A stretch of DNA of 64,000 bases from the NCBI GenBank assembly GCA_022482925.1, contig JAKVOG010000003.1:186001-250000 (forward strand), read 5' to 3'. Below the pieces are notes generated by a model that had not been told where the DNA came from, searched no databases, and saw only the letters and a program-made list of their open reading frames with translations. Both the position numbers and the translations under genes were made by a program. The stretch is from Selenomonas sp. GTDB lineage: Bacteria; Bacillota; Negativicutes; Selenomonadales; Selenomonadaceae. This document shows, in pieces, positions 41,768 through 50,247 of this stretch; position 1 is the first letter of the stretch, and every line of letters begins with the position of its first letter.

Positions 41768-42805
41768 ATGACATTCATTCAGAAGAATTCACTGGGTATC
41801 CTGAGTTGTTTCCTGATTGCGCTTCCAGCCTGGGTGCTGGGGAAATCCTTTCCGGTAATCGGTGGGGCTGTTATCGCCATCCTGGCAGGCATGCTCATCA
41901 CAATGGTATGGGGCGAGAAAGGTAAGGCAGCGGCTGGTATCAACTGGACGTCCAAGATCATTCTGCAGACGGCGGTTGTGCTGCTGGGGTTCGGCATGAA
42001 TCTGGGCATCATTATCCGGACGGGGCTGAACTCACTGCCAATCATCGTCAGTACGATCAGCATTTCGCTGATCATTGCCTGGACGCTGCGCAAGACCATG
42101 CGTATTTCCCGCAATACCGCCGCCCTGATCGGTGTAGGTTCTTCTATCTGCGGTGGCTCGGCCATTGCGGCGGCAGCACCGGTTGTCAAAGCGGACAACA
42201 ATGAGGTGGCTCAGTCCATTTCCGTCATCTTCCTGTTTAATGCCCTGGCGGCCTTGTTCTTCCCGATTCTGGGCAGCTTCATCGGTTTCGATACGACCAG
42301 CGGCAGTGCCTTTGGTATTTTCTCGGGCACCGCAATCAATGATACGTCCTCGGTCACGGCAGCAGCTGCTACCTGGGACAGCATGTGGTCCCTGGGGACG
42401 GCCACGCTGGATGAGGCGGTAACGGTCAAACTGACCCGTGCCCTGGCGATCATTCCGGTTACGCTGCTGCTGGCCATGCTTATTGCCCGCAAGGAAAACA
42501 AGAAAGCTGGCTCGGCAGATACGTTCAGCTTCAAGCGTGCCTTCCCAATGTTCATCCTGTACTTCCTGATCGCTTCGGTGGTCACGACGATCTGCCTGCA
42601 GCTTGGTGTGAGCGCGGATACGTTCCAGCCGCTCAAGGAGCTTTCGAAGTTCTTCATCATTATGGCCATGGCCGCGATTGGACTGAACAGCAACATCGTG
42701 AAGCTCATACGAAATGGCGGCCGACCGATTCTGCTCGGTGCCTGCTGCTGGATCGGCATCACGATCGTGAGCCTTATCATGCAGCATGTCATGGGCATCT
42801 GGTAA
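41768..42805 (+). CDS. YeiH-family putative sulfate/anion exporter
   Basis: The 345-residue membrane protein fits the YeiH/UPF0324 family: about 9-10 spans, AGMLITMVWGEKGKAAAGINW near residue 38, RISRNTAALIGVGSSICGGSAIAA near residue 120, and a C-terminal GACCWIGITIVSLIMQHVMGIW. Members are annotated as putative sulfate exporters, but evidence is limited. It is divergent from a LysR regulator. It starts after a GAGAGGT box. Confidence 0.88.
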   Translation: MTFIQKNSLGILSCFLIALPAWVLGKSFPVIGGAVIAILAGMLITMVWGEKGKAAAGINWTSKIILQTAVVLLGFGMNLGIIIRTGLNSLPIIVSTISISLIIAWTLRKTMRISRNTAALIGVGSSICGGSAIAAAAPVVKADNNEVAQSISVIFLFNALAALFFPILGSFIGFDTTSGSAFGIFSGTAINDTSSVTAAAATWDSMWSLGTATLDEAVTVKLTRALAIIPVTLLLAMLIARKENKKAGSADTFSFKRAFPMFILYFLIASVVTTICLQLGVSADTFQPLKELSKFFIIMAMAAIGLNSNIVKLIRNGGRPILLGACCWIGITIVSLIMQHVMGIW

Positions 42806-42824
42806 GCGATTCATAATATACTCG

Positions 42825-42866
42825 AAATCCTGCCGCAGTCAGAGAAATCTGAGTGTGGCAGGATTT
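42825..42866 (+). terminator. Rho-independent terminator
   Basis: AAATCCTGCC at 42825-42834 pairs with GGCAGGATTT at 42857-42866 in a 22-base loop. Confidence 0.8.
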
Positions 42867-42870
42867 ATTA

Positions 42871-42917
42871 TTGACATATGTCATGTATTTGCTATAATAG
42901 GGATAAAGACATATGTC
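42871..42917 (+). promoter_or_regulatory. Promoter with paired palindromic operators
   Basis: TTGACA (42871) and TATAAT (42893) are 16 bases apart. The palindrome TGACATATGTCA (42872-42883) covers the -35 box and a second copy GACATATGTC lies just after the -10 box (42908-42917). The two are 35 bases apart centre to centre. This looks like an autoregulated repressor site for the DUF134 gene. Confidence 0.65.
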
Positions 42918-42937
42918 AATAACTAAGGAGGACGATG

Positions 42938-43681
42938 ATGGCCAGACCATTCAAAAAACGCAGAATCTGTTCGCTGCCGCGTTTTTCGCAGTTCTGCCCC
43001 AAACGGGCAGATGGCGAAGCGCCGCTTATTACGATGTCCGTGGAAGAATTCGAGACAATCCGTCTCATGGATTACCATGACATGACACAACAGGAATGCG
43101 CGGATCAGTTAGGCGTTGCCAGGACGACGGTTCAGGCACTCTATACGGCGGCCAGGAAACGACTGGCTGCCTCACTGGTAGAGGGGCGGCCACTGCAGAT
43201 CGATGGCGGCAATTATGAGCTCTGCCAGGCTGAATCCGGATGCAGCTGTCCACATCGTCAACTCCGTCGATGCCCGGATGGGCAGGAAGGAACAATTCCT
43301 ATGAAGTTAGCAGTAACCTATGACAATGGCCAGATCTTCCAGCATTTTGGTAAGACGGAGCAGTTCAAGGTCTATACCCTGGAAGATGGGAAAATCGTGG
43401 AGTCGCATATCCTTGGCAGCAATGGAGCCGGGCATGGTGCTCTGGCAACCCTGCTGCAGGATGAGCACATCGATACGCTGATCTGTGGCGGTATCGGCGG
43501 TGGTGCACAGAATGCACTGGCGCAGGCTGGAATCCGCCTGTATGGCGGTGTACAGGGCAATGCTGATGCAGCTGCACAGGCACTGGCCGAAGGAAAGCTT
43601 TCCTATGATCCGGCTGTCCATTGCGATCATCATGGACATTCTGGCGAAGGCCATACCTGTGGCGACCACGGCTGTCACTAA
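42938..43681 (+). CDS. DUF134 HTH fused to NifX/NifB-type domain
   Basis: The 247-residue protein joins an N-terminal DUF134 (UPF0251) HTH domain (MSVEEFETIRLMDYHDMTQQECADQLG, then RTTVQALYTAARKRLA) to a NifX/NifB-like dinitrogenase iron-molybdenum cofactor domain from about residue 122 (MKLAVTYDNGQIFQHFGKTEQF). It ends in a His/Cys-rich tail (HCDHHGHSGEGHTCGDHGCH) that probably binds metal. It likely senses metal or cofactor state and regulates its own promoter. I use the ATG at 42938, six bases after AAGGAGG. Confidence 0.85.
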   Translation: MARPFKKRRICSLPRFSQFCPKRADGEAPLITMSVEEFETIRLMDYHDMTQQECADQLGVARTTVQALYTAARKRLAASLVEGRPLQIDGGNYELCQAESGCSCPHRQLRRCPDGQEGTIPMKLAVTYDNGQIFQHFGKTEQFKVYTLEDGKIVESHILGSNGAGHGALATLLQDEHIDTLICGGIGGGAQNALAQAGIRLYGGVQGNADAAAQALAEGKLSYDPAVHCDHHGHSGEGHTCGDHGCH

Positions 43682-43692
43682 AGTTTCGCGAA

Positions 43693-43737
43693 AAAAATAC
43701 GGTGTCATGTCTCAATGAGGCATGATACCGTATTTTT
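43693..43737. terminator. Bidirectional terminator
   Basis: A 17-bp stem (43693-43709 with 43721-43737, one wobble pair) with A and T runs at its base lies between convergent genes. Confidence 0.88.
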
Positions 43738-43756
43738 GCTATACTGGGGTGCTGGA

Positions 43757-44998
43757 TCAGGCCTCTTCGCGGAACTGATCAACAATAGTGGCGCAGGCTG
43801 CATCGCCGGTGATGTTGACAGAGGTACGCAGCATATCGAAGATACGGTCTACACCAAAGAGAATCGGCAGGGCATCGATTGGAATATTAGCCGATACCAG
43901 CACAGCGACAACCAGCAGTGTTGGCCCCGGTACACCGGCCTGCCCAACGGCACCGAGCGTGCTGGTGATGATGATCGCTACATACTGGGCAAAGGACAGG
44001 TCCATGCCATACATCTGGGCGATGAAGGTTGCAGCCATTGCATAGTAGGCGGCATTGCCATTCATGTTGATGGTTGCGCCAAGCGGCAGTGCAAAAGAGG
44101 TGGTCTCTTTGGAAACACCAAGCTCAGTCATAGTGGTGTTCATGTTCAGTGGCAGTGTGGCCATCGAAGAGGCCGTTGAGAAAGCGAAGAGCTGAACCTT
44201 CCACATGCTCTGGAAGAACTTCTTATAGGTCGTGCACTTCGAGAACATGGCGATTGAGCCGCCAATCATGCCATAGGTGATGATGGCGAGGACAACGACG
44301 TACAGGACGATCAGGTAGAGAATCTTCATGAGTACGGAGTAGCCGAAGGTTCCTGTGGCATCAGCCATGAGGCAGAAGACTCCAATAGGAGCGACATACA
44401 TGATGCCGGTCATGATCTTGATGAAGAGCTCGGTCATGTAGTTGAAGAAGTTCATCAGGAGTTCTTTCTTCTTTTCGTCCAGATGTGCAGCGGCAAAACC
44501 CATGAACATGGCAAAGGAAATGACCTGCAGGATGTTGCCGTCGACCAGCGCCTTGAACGGGTTTGCCGGGATGAAACCGGTGACGGTATCCCAGAATCCC
44601 GGCAACTGGGTGCTCTCCTCCATGTGATCGACCTGGATGGCGGCACCGGAGATGGTGGCCATATCAATGCCATTGCCCGGCTGGAAGATCTCGCTGAAGG
44701 CGAGCGCGATCATTACGGATACGGCCGTCGTGATGCCATAGTAGATGAAGGTCAGCACACCAATTTTGCCTGCACTGCTCGATTTCCCCAGCGAAGCAGC
44801 ACCGCCAATCAGTGAAAAGAGAACCAGCGGGACGACGACCATCTTGATGAGCTGCATGAACAGGTTGCCTATAGGGGCGAACATGTGGGCAGGCTTGCCC
44901 ATGAGCAGTCCCACTACAGCACCGAGTACTGTGGCGATGATGATCCAGAGTCCCAGTTTGTCGAGACTTATCCCCGATGATTGCGTTTCTTTTGACAT
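43757..44998 (-). CDS. Dicarboxylate/amino acid:cation symporter (DAACS)
   Basis: The 413-residue protein is a glutamate/aspartate or C4-dicarboxylate symporter of the DAACS (GltP/DctA-like) family. Landmarks are MQLIKMVVVPLVLFSLIGGAASLG near residue 45, the serine-rich FSTASSMATLPLNM near residue 275, GATINMNGNAAYYAMAA near 305 and DRIFDMLRTSVNITGDA near 385. Eight membrane spans and two re-entrant loops are expected. The substrate cannot be told from these motifs. The ribosome binding site is AGGAGG. It stands alone. Confidence 0.93.
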   Translation of the reverse strand: MSKETQSSGISLDKLGLWIIIATVLGAVVGLLMGKPAHMFAPIGNLFMQLIKMVVVPLVLFSLIGGAASLGKSSSAGKIGVLTFIYYGITTAVSVMIALAFSEIFQPGNGIDMATISGAAIQVDHMEESTQLPGFWDTVTGFIPANPFKALVDGNILQVISFAMFMGFAAAHLDEKKKELLMNFFNYMTELFIKIMTGIMYVAPIGVFCLMADATGTFGYSVLMKILYLIVLYVVVLAIITYGMIGGSIAMFSKCTTYKKFFQSMWKVQLFAFSTASSMATLPLNMNTTMTELGVSKETTSFALPLGATINMNGNAAYYAMAATFIAQMYGMDLSFAQYVAIIITSTLGAVGQAGVPGPTLLVVAVLVSANIPIDALPILFGVDRIFDMLRTSVNITGDAACATIVDQFREEA

Positions 44999-45197
44999 AA
45001 ATATATTCCTCCTAGTACAACAAGAACCGCATGAACCCGTTCCTGTATGTTAGAAAAGAGTACCATGCGGCTCCATTGCCTTAATTGATTATGCTATCAG
45101 TTTACAACTTTTTATCCAAGATGTCCATACAACGTGGAAAAAAACAGAAGTATACATGACAGGATGACATATATCATGTAACTGGACCAGAAAATAC

Positions 45198-45277
45198 TTG
45201 CCGGAACGGGATATTGTGCTATAATTAGACGATAAAGACACGCAATGGGGCGTTAAGCCCGCTGCGTGTCTTTTTTT
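45198..45277 (+). promoter_or_regulatory. Promoter with terminator-like hairpin at transcript start
   Basis: TTGCCG (45198) and TATAAT (45220), 16 bases apart, put the start near 45232. The first 40 bases of the RNA form a hairpin (AAAGACACGCA at 45234-45244 with 45263-45273, inner GGGGC/GCCC), followed by seven T residues. No gene lies upstream on this strand, so the hairpin looks like an attenuator. The rest of the 300-base gap to the symporter shows nothing I can name. Confidence 0.55.
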
Positions 45278-45306
45278 ATGGGTATGGTTTGAGAGGAGTA
45301 TGTATT

Positions 45307-45690
45307 ATGATCAGTTTTCCTGTATTTTCAGAGCTTGAAGCCAAACGGGATGAAGTCAACAGCCGCTTTCATCGTGAGACGGAGCCGCTGCTTATCGAGC
45401 GCTTCCAGCAGTTCGGTTTTCAACCACAGGACGCAGATGATCTCAGCCACATGGTGCTAACCGAGAAAAGCACAGGCAATCATTATCTGCTGACCATCAA
45501 CACATATGCTATCACGGTGGAATTCAAGCATGTCAAGACGGGCAGCAGTGTGTTGATCTGTGAAATAAGTAATTTCAGCCTGAGCGCACATAGCATTATG
45601 AATATCATGATTGAATCAATTGACAGCTGGCTGCAGTATGGTGTGATTTATGATTATCATCAGGCACAGGCGCTGACCTTTGATTCGTGA
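45307..45690 (+). CDS. Hypothetical protein behind a leader hairpin
   Basis: The 127-residue soluble protein has HMVLTEKSTGNHYLLTINTYAITVEFKHVK and SVLICEISNFSLSAHSIMNIMIESIDSW as its main beta and helical parts. I do not recognise it. I chose the ATG at 45307, 8 bases after GAGAGGAG. It is preceded by a terminator-like leader hairpin and followed by a terminator. Confidence 0.6.
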   Translation: MISFPVFSELEAKRDEVNSRFHRETEPLLIERFQQFGFQPQDADDLSHMVLTEKSTGNHYLLTINTYAITVEFKHVKTGSSVLICEISNFSLSAHSIMNIMIESIDSWLQYGVIYDYHQAQALTFDS

Positions 45691-45701
45691 CGGATGCTTT
45701 G

Positions 45702-45748
45702 AACATAGCCTGCCTTCCTAAATGGGGGGCAGGTTATGTTTTCTTTTT
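45702..45748 (+). terminator. Rho-independent terminator
   Basis: A 13-bp stem (45702-45714 with 45728-45740) with T residues ends the preceding gene. Confidence 0.85.
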
Positions 45749-45749
45749 A

Positions 45750-45803
45750 TCGTTAACTTTTAAAATGTTAACGGTTGACAATGGCGAAAAATACGTGTAT
45801 CGT
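45750..45803 (+). promoter_or_regulatory. bio promoter with BirA-like operator
   Basis: GTTAAC at 45752 and 45767, and a related GTTGAC at 45774, overlap the -35 box TTGACA (45775-45780); the -10 is TATCGT (45798). The 22-base offset between the outer half-sites is close to the 21 of the Bacillus BirA operator. Biotin would thus repress the bioY operon. Confidence 0.6.
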
Positions 45804-45837
45804 AAGAAAAGTGATTAACAGAAAGGCGTGATTTTTG

Positions 45838-46434
45838 ATGAAGAAATTGACGGTAAGAGAACTGGTGCTTTGTGGCTTATTCATTGCACTGATCACAGTG
45901 GGGACATTCATCCGAATTCCGGTGGGGACGGATGTGTATACGCTGCAGTTCCTGTTCACGTTGCTGGCCGGGCTGGTCCTTGGGGCTCGTCTTGGGGCAG
46001 CAGCGGTTGGCGCTTATGTCATCCTGGGCCTGATCGGGGTGCCGGTCTTTGCTTCCGGCGGCGGCCCTGGCTATATCATTCAGCCGACATTTGGCTATCT
46101 GCTGGGCTTTATCCTGCAGGCCTGGTTCTGTGGACGCTATGCCCGCCGTTTGGCAACGGTTTCTTATCGCCACCTGCTGGCTGTGAATTTTGGCGGGATG
46201 GTCATTGTCTATTTGATCGGCATCAGCTGGTTCTACATTTTTTCCAACTACGTCGTAAATGCACCGATTGCATTGTGGGCAGCAATTTTCTACTGCGGTA
46301 TCCTGCAGGCGGGACCGGATTTCCTGCTGTGCATGGCAGCCGCTGGTGTGGCACTGCGCTGCTATCATGCGGGGCTGTGGCTGATACAGCCTGACGGGAA
46401 AGCAAATGTAAACTATGAGATAAAGGAAGCGTAA
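45838..46434 (+). CDS. bioY: Biotin transporter BioY
   Basis: The 198-residue membrane protein is the S-component of an ECF-type biotin transporter. It has the BioY pattern FIRIPVGTDVYTLQFLFTLLAGLVLGARLG near residue 24, GGPGYIIQPTFGYLLGF near 76, and six spans. It is first in a bioY-bioD-bioA operon behind a BirA-like operator, so it imports biotin when the cell lacks it. The start at 45838 follows GAAAGGCG. Confidence 0.93.
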   Translation: MKKLTVRELVLCGLFIALITVGTFIRIPVGTDVYTLQFLFTLLAGLVLGARLGAAAVGAYVILGLIGVPVFASGGGPGYIIQPTFGYLLGFILQAWFCGRYARRLATVSYRHLLAVNFGGMVIVYLIGISWFYIFSNYVVNAPIALWAAIFYCGILQAGPDFLLCMAAAGVALRCYHAGLWLIQPDGKANVNYEIKEA

Positions 46435-46438
46435 AATC

Positions 46439-47125
46439 ATGGGAAAATGTCTATTTATTACAGGAACGGGTACGGATATCGGCAAGACTTATGTGACCGG
46501 CCTGATCGTCAAGAAACTCAGGGATGCTGGCTATAACGGCGGCTACTATAAAGCGGCCTTATCAGGGGCAGAGCCGGATGAGACCGGGGCGCTGCAGCCG
46601 GGCGATGCCCTGCACGTGAATCGGGTCGCCGGAATCGGCGAGACGATTCCCAATCTGGTCTCATATATCTATCGCGAGGCTGTGTCACCGCATCTGGCCG
46701 CTCAGATCAATCATAATCCCATTGATTTCGATAAGATCAAGCGGGATTTTACCCGGGCAAAAGGGAAATACGAACTGCTCACGATGGAAGGCAGCGGCGG
46801 AATCATCTGTCCGCTGCGCTGGGATGAACAGCAGCACGTCATCCTGGATGATCTTGTAAAGGAACTGGGACTGGGTGTGCTGGTCATCGCTGATGCCGGT
46901 CTGGGAACGATCAATGCGGTTGTCCTGACCATTGAGCATCTGCAGATGCGGCATATTCCGGTTCGGGGGATTATCTTCAATAATTATATTCCGGGTGATC
47001 TCATGCAGGACGATAACAGGAAGATGATCGAGGCCATGACGGGAATCCCGGTAGTGGCAAAGGTTCAGCACGGTGATACGGAACTGTCTATGGACGTAAA
47101 GGTATTAGCAGGATTGTACCGGTAA
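46439..47125 (+). CDS. bioD: Dethiobiotin synthase
   Basis: The 228-residue ATP-dependent carboxylase closes the ureido ring of dethiobiotin from DAPA and CO2. The P-loop GTGTDIGKTYVTGLI is at the N-terminus; MEGSGGIICPL near residue 115 is the switch II-like motif. It is four bases behind bioY and 20 before bioA. Confidence 0.95.
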   Translation: MGKCLFITGTGTDIGKTYVTGLIVKKLRDAGYNGGYYKAALSGAEPDETGALQPGDALHVNRVAGIGETIPNLVSYIYREAVSPHLAAQINHNPIDFDKIKRDFTRAKGKYELLTMEGSGGIICPLRWDEQQHVILDDLVKELGLGVLVIADAGLGTINAVVLTIEHLQMRHIPVRGIIFNNYIPGDLMQDDNRKMIEAMTGIPVVAKVQHGDTELSMDVKVLAGLYR

Positions 47126-47145
47126 TAGAAAAGGGGAACAGAACG

Positions 47146-48495
47146 ATGAGCATGTCAATGGAAGAACTGGATCTGAAGTATATCTGGCATCCGTGTTCGC
47201 AGATGAAGGATTATGAAACACTGCCACCTATGGTGATCGACCATGGAGAAGGCCCGTGGCTTTATGATATCCATGGCAAACGGTATCTGGATATCGTAAG
47301 CTCCTGGTGGGCAAACCTGCTGGGGCATTGCAATCCGGACATCAATGCGGCAATCAAGGACCAGGTTGACAGCCTGGAACATGTCATTTTTGCGAATTTC
47401 AGCCATCGTCCGGCTATCGAACTGGCTGAGCAGCTGGCAAAAATTACGCCGCCAGCGATCCGGAAATTCCATTTCAATGATAATGGTTCGTCGGCGGTGG
47501 AATGTGCACTGAAGATGTGCTTCCAGTTCTATCTGCAGGGCGGCAAGCCGGAGAAGAAGCGTTTCATGTGCCTGACGGAAGGCTATCATGGTGAAACGAT
47601 TGGGGCGCTCTCGGTCGGCAGCATGGATCTGTATGCCAAGATGTACCAGCCGATGATGATGGACAATATCCATGTGGAAGCACCAGATTGCTATCGCTGT
47701 CCATACGGCAAGTGCCGGGAAAACTGCCAGTGCGAGTGCTTCGAGCATGCCGAGAAGGCGTTTGCTGCACATGCACAGGAAACGGCAGCGATGATTGTTG
47801 AGCCGCTGCTGCAGGGCAGCGCCGGTATGCGCATCTATCCGCCGCTTTATCTGAAGAAGCTGCGGGCACTATGCGACCGCTATGATGTCAAGCTGATCTG
47901 CGATGAGATTGCTACGGGCTTTGGCCGCACGGGCAAGATGTTTGCCTGCGATTATGCGGAGATATCTCCGGACATCATGTGTATATCCAAAGGACTGACA
48001 GGAGGCTACCTGCCGATGTCCGTGACCTGTGTGACGGAAGAGATTTATGATGCTTTCTATGCAGATTTCAGCGAGGGCAGGGCGTTCATGCACAGCCATA
48101 CGTATGCCGGCAATCCGCTGGGCTGTGCAGCAGCACTGGCCGTGCAGAAGATCTTCCGGGAACAGCATATCCTGGAGACAGCCAATCAGAATGCAGTCTG
48201 GCTTACGAAAGAGATGGCCGCGGCGTTTGGCAGTCATCCGAACGTCGGTGAGATCCGTCATATCGGATTGATCCAGGCAATCGAACTGGTAAAAGATCCG
48301 GCGACGAAAGAGCCACTGGATGCCAGTAAGCGGACGGGCTATGCTATCTATAAGAAGGCATTGGAATACGGACTGGTTCTCAGGCCACTTGGCGATGTGC
48401 TCTATTTCAATCCGCCACTTAATATTACTAAGGACGAGCTCTCGCAGGCCATCGAGATGGCGAAGAAAGCCATTGGCGATATCCTGCCGGCATAA
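47146..48495 (+). CDS. bioA: Adenosylmethionine-8-amino-7-oxononanoate transaminase
   Basis: The 449-residue PLP enzyme makes DAPA in the biotin pathway. Class III aminotransferase marks are visible: HPCSQMKDYE at the start, FHFNDNGSSAVECALKM near residue 105, YHGETIGALSVG near 147, CDEIATGFGRTG near 252 and SKGLTGGYLPMSVT with the PLP Lys near 286. bioB, bioF and bioC/H are not in this window, so the pathway is completed elsewhere or by import. Confidence 0.95.
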   Translation: MSMSMEELDLKYIWHPCSQMKDYETLPPMVIDHGEGPWLYDIHGKRYLDIVSSWWANLLGHCNPDINAAIKDQVDSLEHVIFANFSHRPAIELAEQLAKITPPAIRKFHFNDNGSSAVECALKMCFQFYLQGGKPEKKRFMCLTEGYHGETIGALSVGSMDLYAKMYQPMMMDNIHVEAPDCYRCPYGKCRENCQCECFEHAEKAFAAHAQETAAMIVEPLLQGSAGMRIYPPLYLKKLRALCDRYDVKLICDEIATGFGRTGKMFACDYAEISPDIMCISKGLTGGYLPMSVTCVTEEIYDAFYADFSEGRAFMHSHTYAGNPLGCAAALAVQKIFREQHILETANQNAVWLTKEMAAAFGSHPNVGEIRHIGLIQAIELVKDPATKEPLDASKRTGYAIYKKALEYGLVLRPLGDVLYFNPPLNITKDELSQAIEMAKKAIGDILPA

Positions 48496-48578
48496 AAGGC
48501 AGGATAGAAAAAGGCTGTTGTACCGGTCGGTTTCATTTCTTTGTAACTGAGGAAATGAAATTGGTGTACAACAGCCTT
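48480..48578 (+). terminator. Two stacked hairpins after bioA
   Basis: TATCCTGCC and GGCAGGATA (48480-48506) flank the bioA stop. A second, larger hairpin pairs AAGGCTGTTGTAC (48511-48523) with 48566-48578 and has an inner TTTCATTTC/GAAATGAAA stem. The T run is poor, so it may stabilise RNA ends or work bidirectionally. Confidence 0.65.
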
Positions 48579-48597
48579 CTGGTTGTCTGGCTATAGA

Positions 48598-48834
48598 TCA
48601 GTTTGATGACCGATTTAATTGCTTGCTTACAACACGTACCCATTTCCAATGCCACACGAGATGGAAGATCAGGGCAATGCTCATGATATAGCCGGAGTAG
48701 ATATGGACATCGGTGAGGAGTATTTTGACCGATTTGCCGCCGGAGAAAAGATGGAAGTCAATGATAATACCGGTAATGATGCAGATTAATCCGCTGATGA
48801 ACATCAGCAGGTCCAGATAAAAGTTCTTTTTCAT
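48598..48834 (-). CDS. DUF4405-like small membrane protein
   Basis: The 78-residue protein has two membrane spans (LDLLMFISGLICIITGIIIDFHLF and HIYSGYIMSIALIFHLVWHWKW). It keeps several histidines (FHLF, HIYSG, FHLVWHWKW) that could coordinate heme, as in the DUF4405 / small cytochrome b-type family. The partner is unknown. It starts after TTGGAGGTG at 48834. Confidence 0.65.
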   Translation of the reverse strand: MKKNFYLDLLMFISGLICIITGIIIDFHLFSGGKSVKILLTDVHIYSGYIMSIALIFHLVWHWKWVRVVSKQLNRSSN

Positions 48835-49089
48835 GTTGAACACCTCCAATAAATGTTATGGAATTGCTTATATGGTTAGTTTAATTAAATTAGCTGAAAA
48901 GGGGCTGGGAAAAAATAAAAGCTTTGTGAGAAATTACCCGGAATTTAAATTAAAAACGGTATTTTTGCTGGTGATCGCTTTTTGATTTAGTAGATGGATA
49001 GTTTGACAGCAAAGGTACCAGAGAGTATAATAAATTTGTTATATTGAAAATTAATGCTTGCAAAAGTAATCATTGGAGGGCGTAAGTTA

Positions 49090-49647
49090 ATGATTAACAG
49101 TACAGATTTCCGCACGGGGCTCACGATCGATATTGATGGTGGCGTATGGCAGATTGTCGATTTCCAGCATGTAAAGCCGGGCAAAGGCGCTGCTTTCGTA
49201 CGTACGAAAATCAAAAATGTTGAGACGGGCGCTGTTGTTGAGCGTACGTTTAATCCGAACGAGAAGATGCCGGCAGCACATCTTGATACGCGTACCATGC
49301 AGTATCTCTATGAAGATGGCGGCATGTATACGTTCATGGATACGGAAAGCTACGAGCAGACGGAGCTCAATGCTGATGCGCTGGGTGATTCCCTGAACTA
49401 TCTGAAAGAGAACATGGAAGTCAATCTCCAGATGTATAAAGATCGTATCATTGGCATCAGCCTGCCGAACTCGGTCAATCTCAAAGTCACTGAGTGTGAG
49501 CCGAGCGTCAAGGGCAATACGGCTACGGGTGCTACGAAGATGGCTAAGACGGAAACGGGCTATGAGGTTCGTGTACCGCTGTTCATCAACGAAGGTGATG
49601 TCCTGCGCATCGATACGCGTACGGGCAATTACATCGAACGTGCATAA
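49090..49647 (+). CDS. efp: Elongation factor P
   Basis: The 185-residue translation factor rescues ribosomes stalled at polyproline. It has the KOW-like N-terminal domain with FQHVKPGKGAAFVRTKIKN, in which the Lys of the PGKG loop (near residue 32) is the site usually modified, and two OB domains ending GNYIERA. The ATG at 49090 follows a GGAGGG box. The upstream region has an AT-rich dyad but no clear gene. Confidence 0.97.
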   Translation: MINSTDFRTGLTIDIDGGVWQIVDFQHVKPGKGAAFVRTKIKNVETGAVVERTFNPNEKMPAAHLDTRTMQYLYEDGGMYTFMDTESYEQTELNADALGDSLNYLKENMEVNLQMYKDRIIGISLPNSVNLKVTECEPSVKGNTATGATKMAKTETGYEVRVPLFINEGDVLRIDTRTGNYIERA

Positions 49648-49672
49648 TCTGCATAGTTATTGATGCTTAGGG

Positions 49673-49708
49673 ACTGCCGCATCGTCTGATATGGTGCGGC
49701 AGTTTTTT
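49673..49708 (+). terminator. Rho-independent terminator
   Basis: ACTGCCGCATC at 49673-49683 pairs with 49693-49703, followed by six T residues. Confidence 0.9.
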
Positions 49709-49825
49709 GATGAAAAAGTTAGTATATTTTCCGATCTTGCAGGAATCTCAACCACACTTCGCGAAGTATATTTATACGAAGTATGTAAGTGTTGAGTCTG
49801 TTCAATGATAATGGAGGGGTTCGTC

Positions 49826-50227
49826 ATGGATAAGGAAAAAGAGATTGCAAAACGTGATGGTTCGCTGGGGTCAATCCGTATTGCCGATGAAGTCGTCAGC
49901 ATTATTGCTGGCCTGGCTGCTACTGAGGTAGAGGGAATTGCCGGTATGAGCGGCGGAATTGCCGGTGGCATTGCCGAGATGCTGGGCCGCAAGAACTTCG
50001 CCAAGGGTGTTAAGGTTGAAGTTGGCGAAAAAGAAGCCGCTGTCGATTTGTACATCATTGTCAAATATGGCGTACGTATCCCGGATGTCGCTCTGGCGGC
50101 TCAGGAGAACGTCAAACAGGCGATTGAAGCGATGACTGGCTTGTCTGTTGTTGAAGTGAATGTTCATGTACAGGGCGTTGGCTTCCCGGATGATGACGGC
50201 CGTGATGATGAGGTTCGTGTCCGCTGA
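49826..50227 (+). CDS. Asp23/Gls24 envelope stress protein
   Basis: The 133-residue protein shows the Asp23/Gls24 pattern: IRIADEVVSIIAGLAATEVEGIAGMSGG near residue 17 and AVDLYIIVKYGVRIPDVALAAQENVK near residue 74. In Firmicutes it sits with AmaP as a membrane-linked envelope stress protein, and here the amaP and DUF2273 genes follow. Confidence 0.93.
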   Translation: MDKEKEIAKRDGSLGSIRIADEVVSIIAGLAATEVEGIAGMSGGIAGGIAEMLGRKNFAKGVKVEVGEKEAAVDLYIIVKYGVRIPDVALAAQENVKQAIEAMTGLSVVEVNVHVQGVGFPDDDGRDDEVRVR

Positions 50228-50247
50228 ACCGGAAAGAGGCGGAAACT

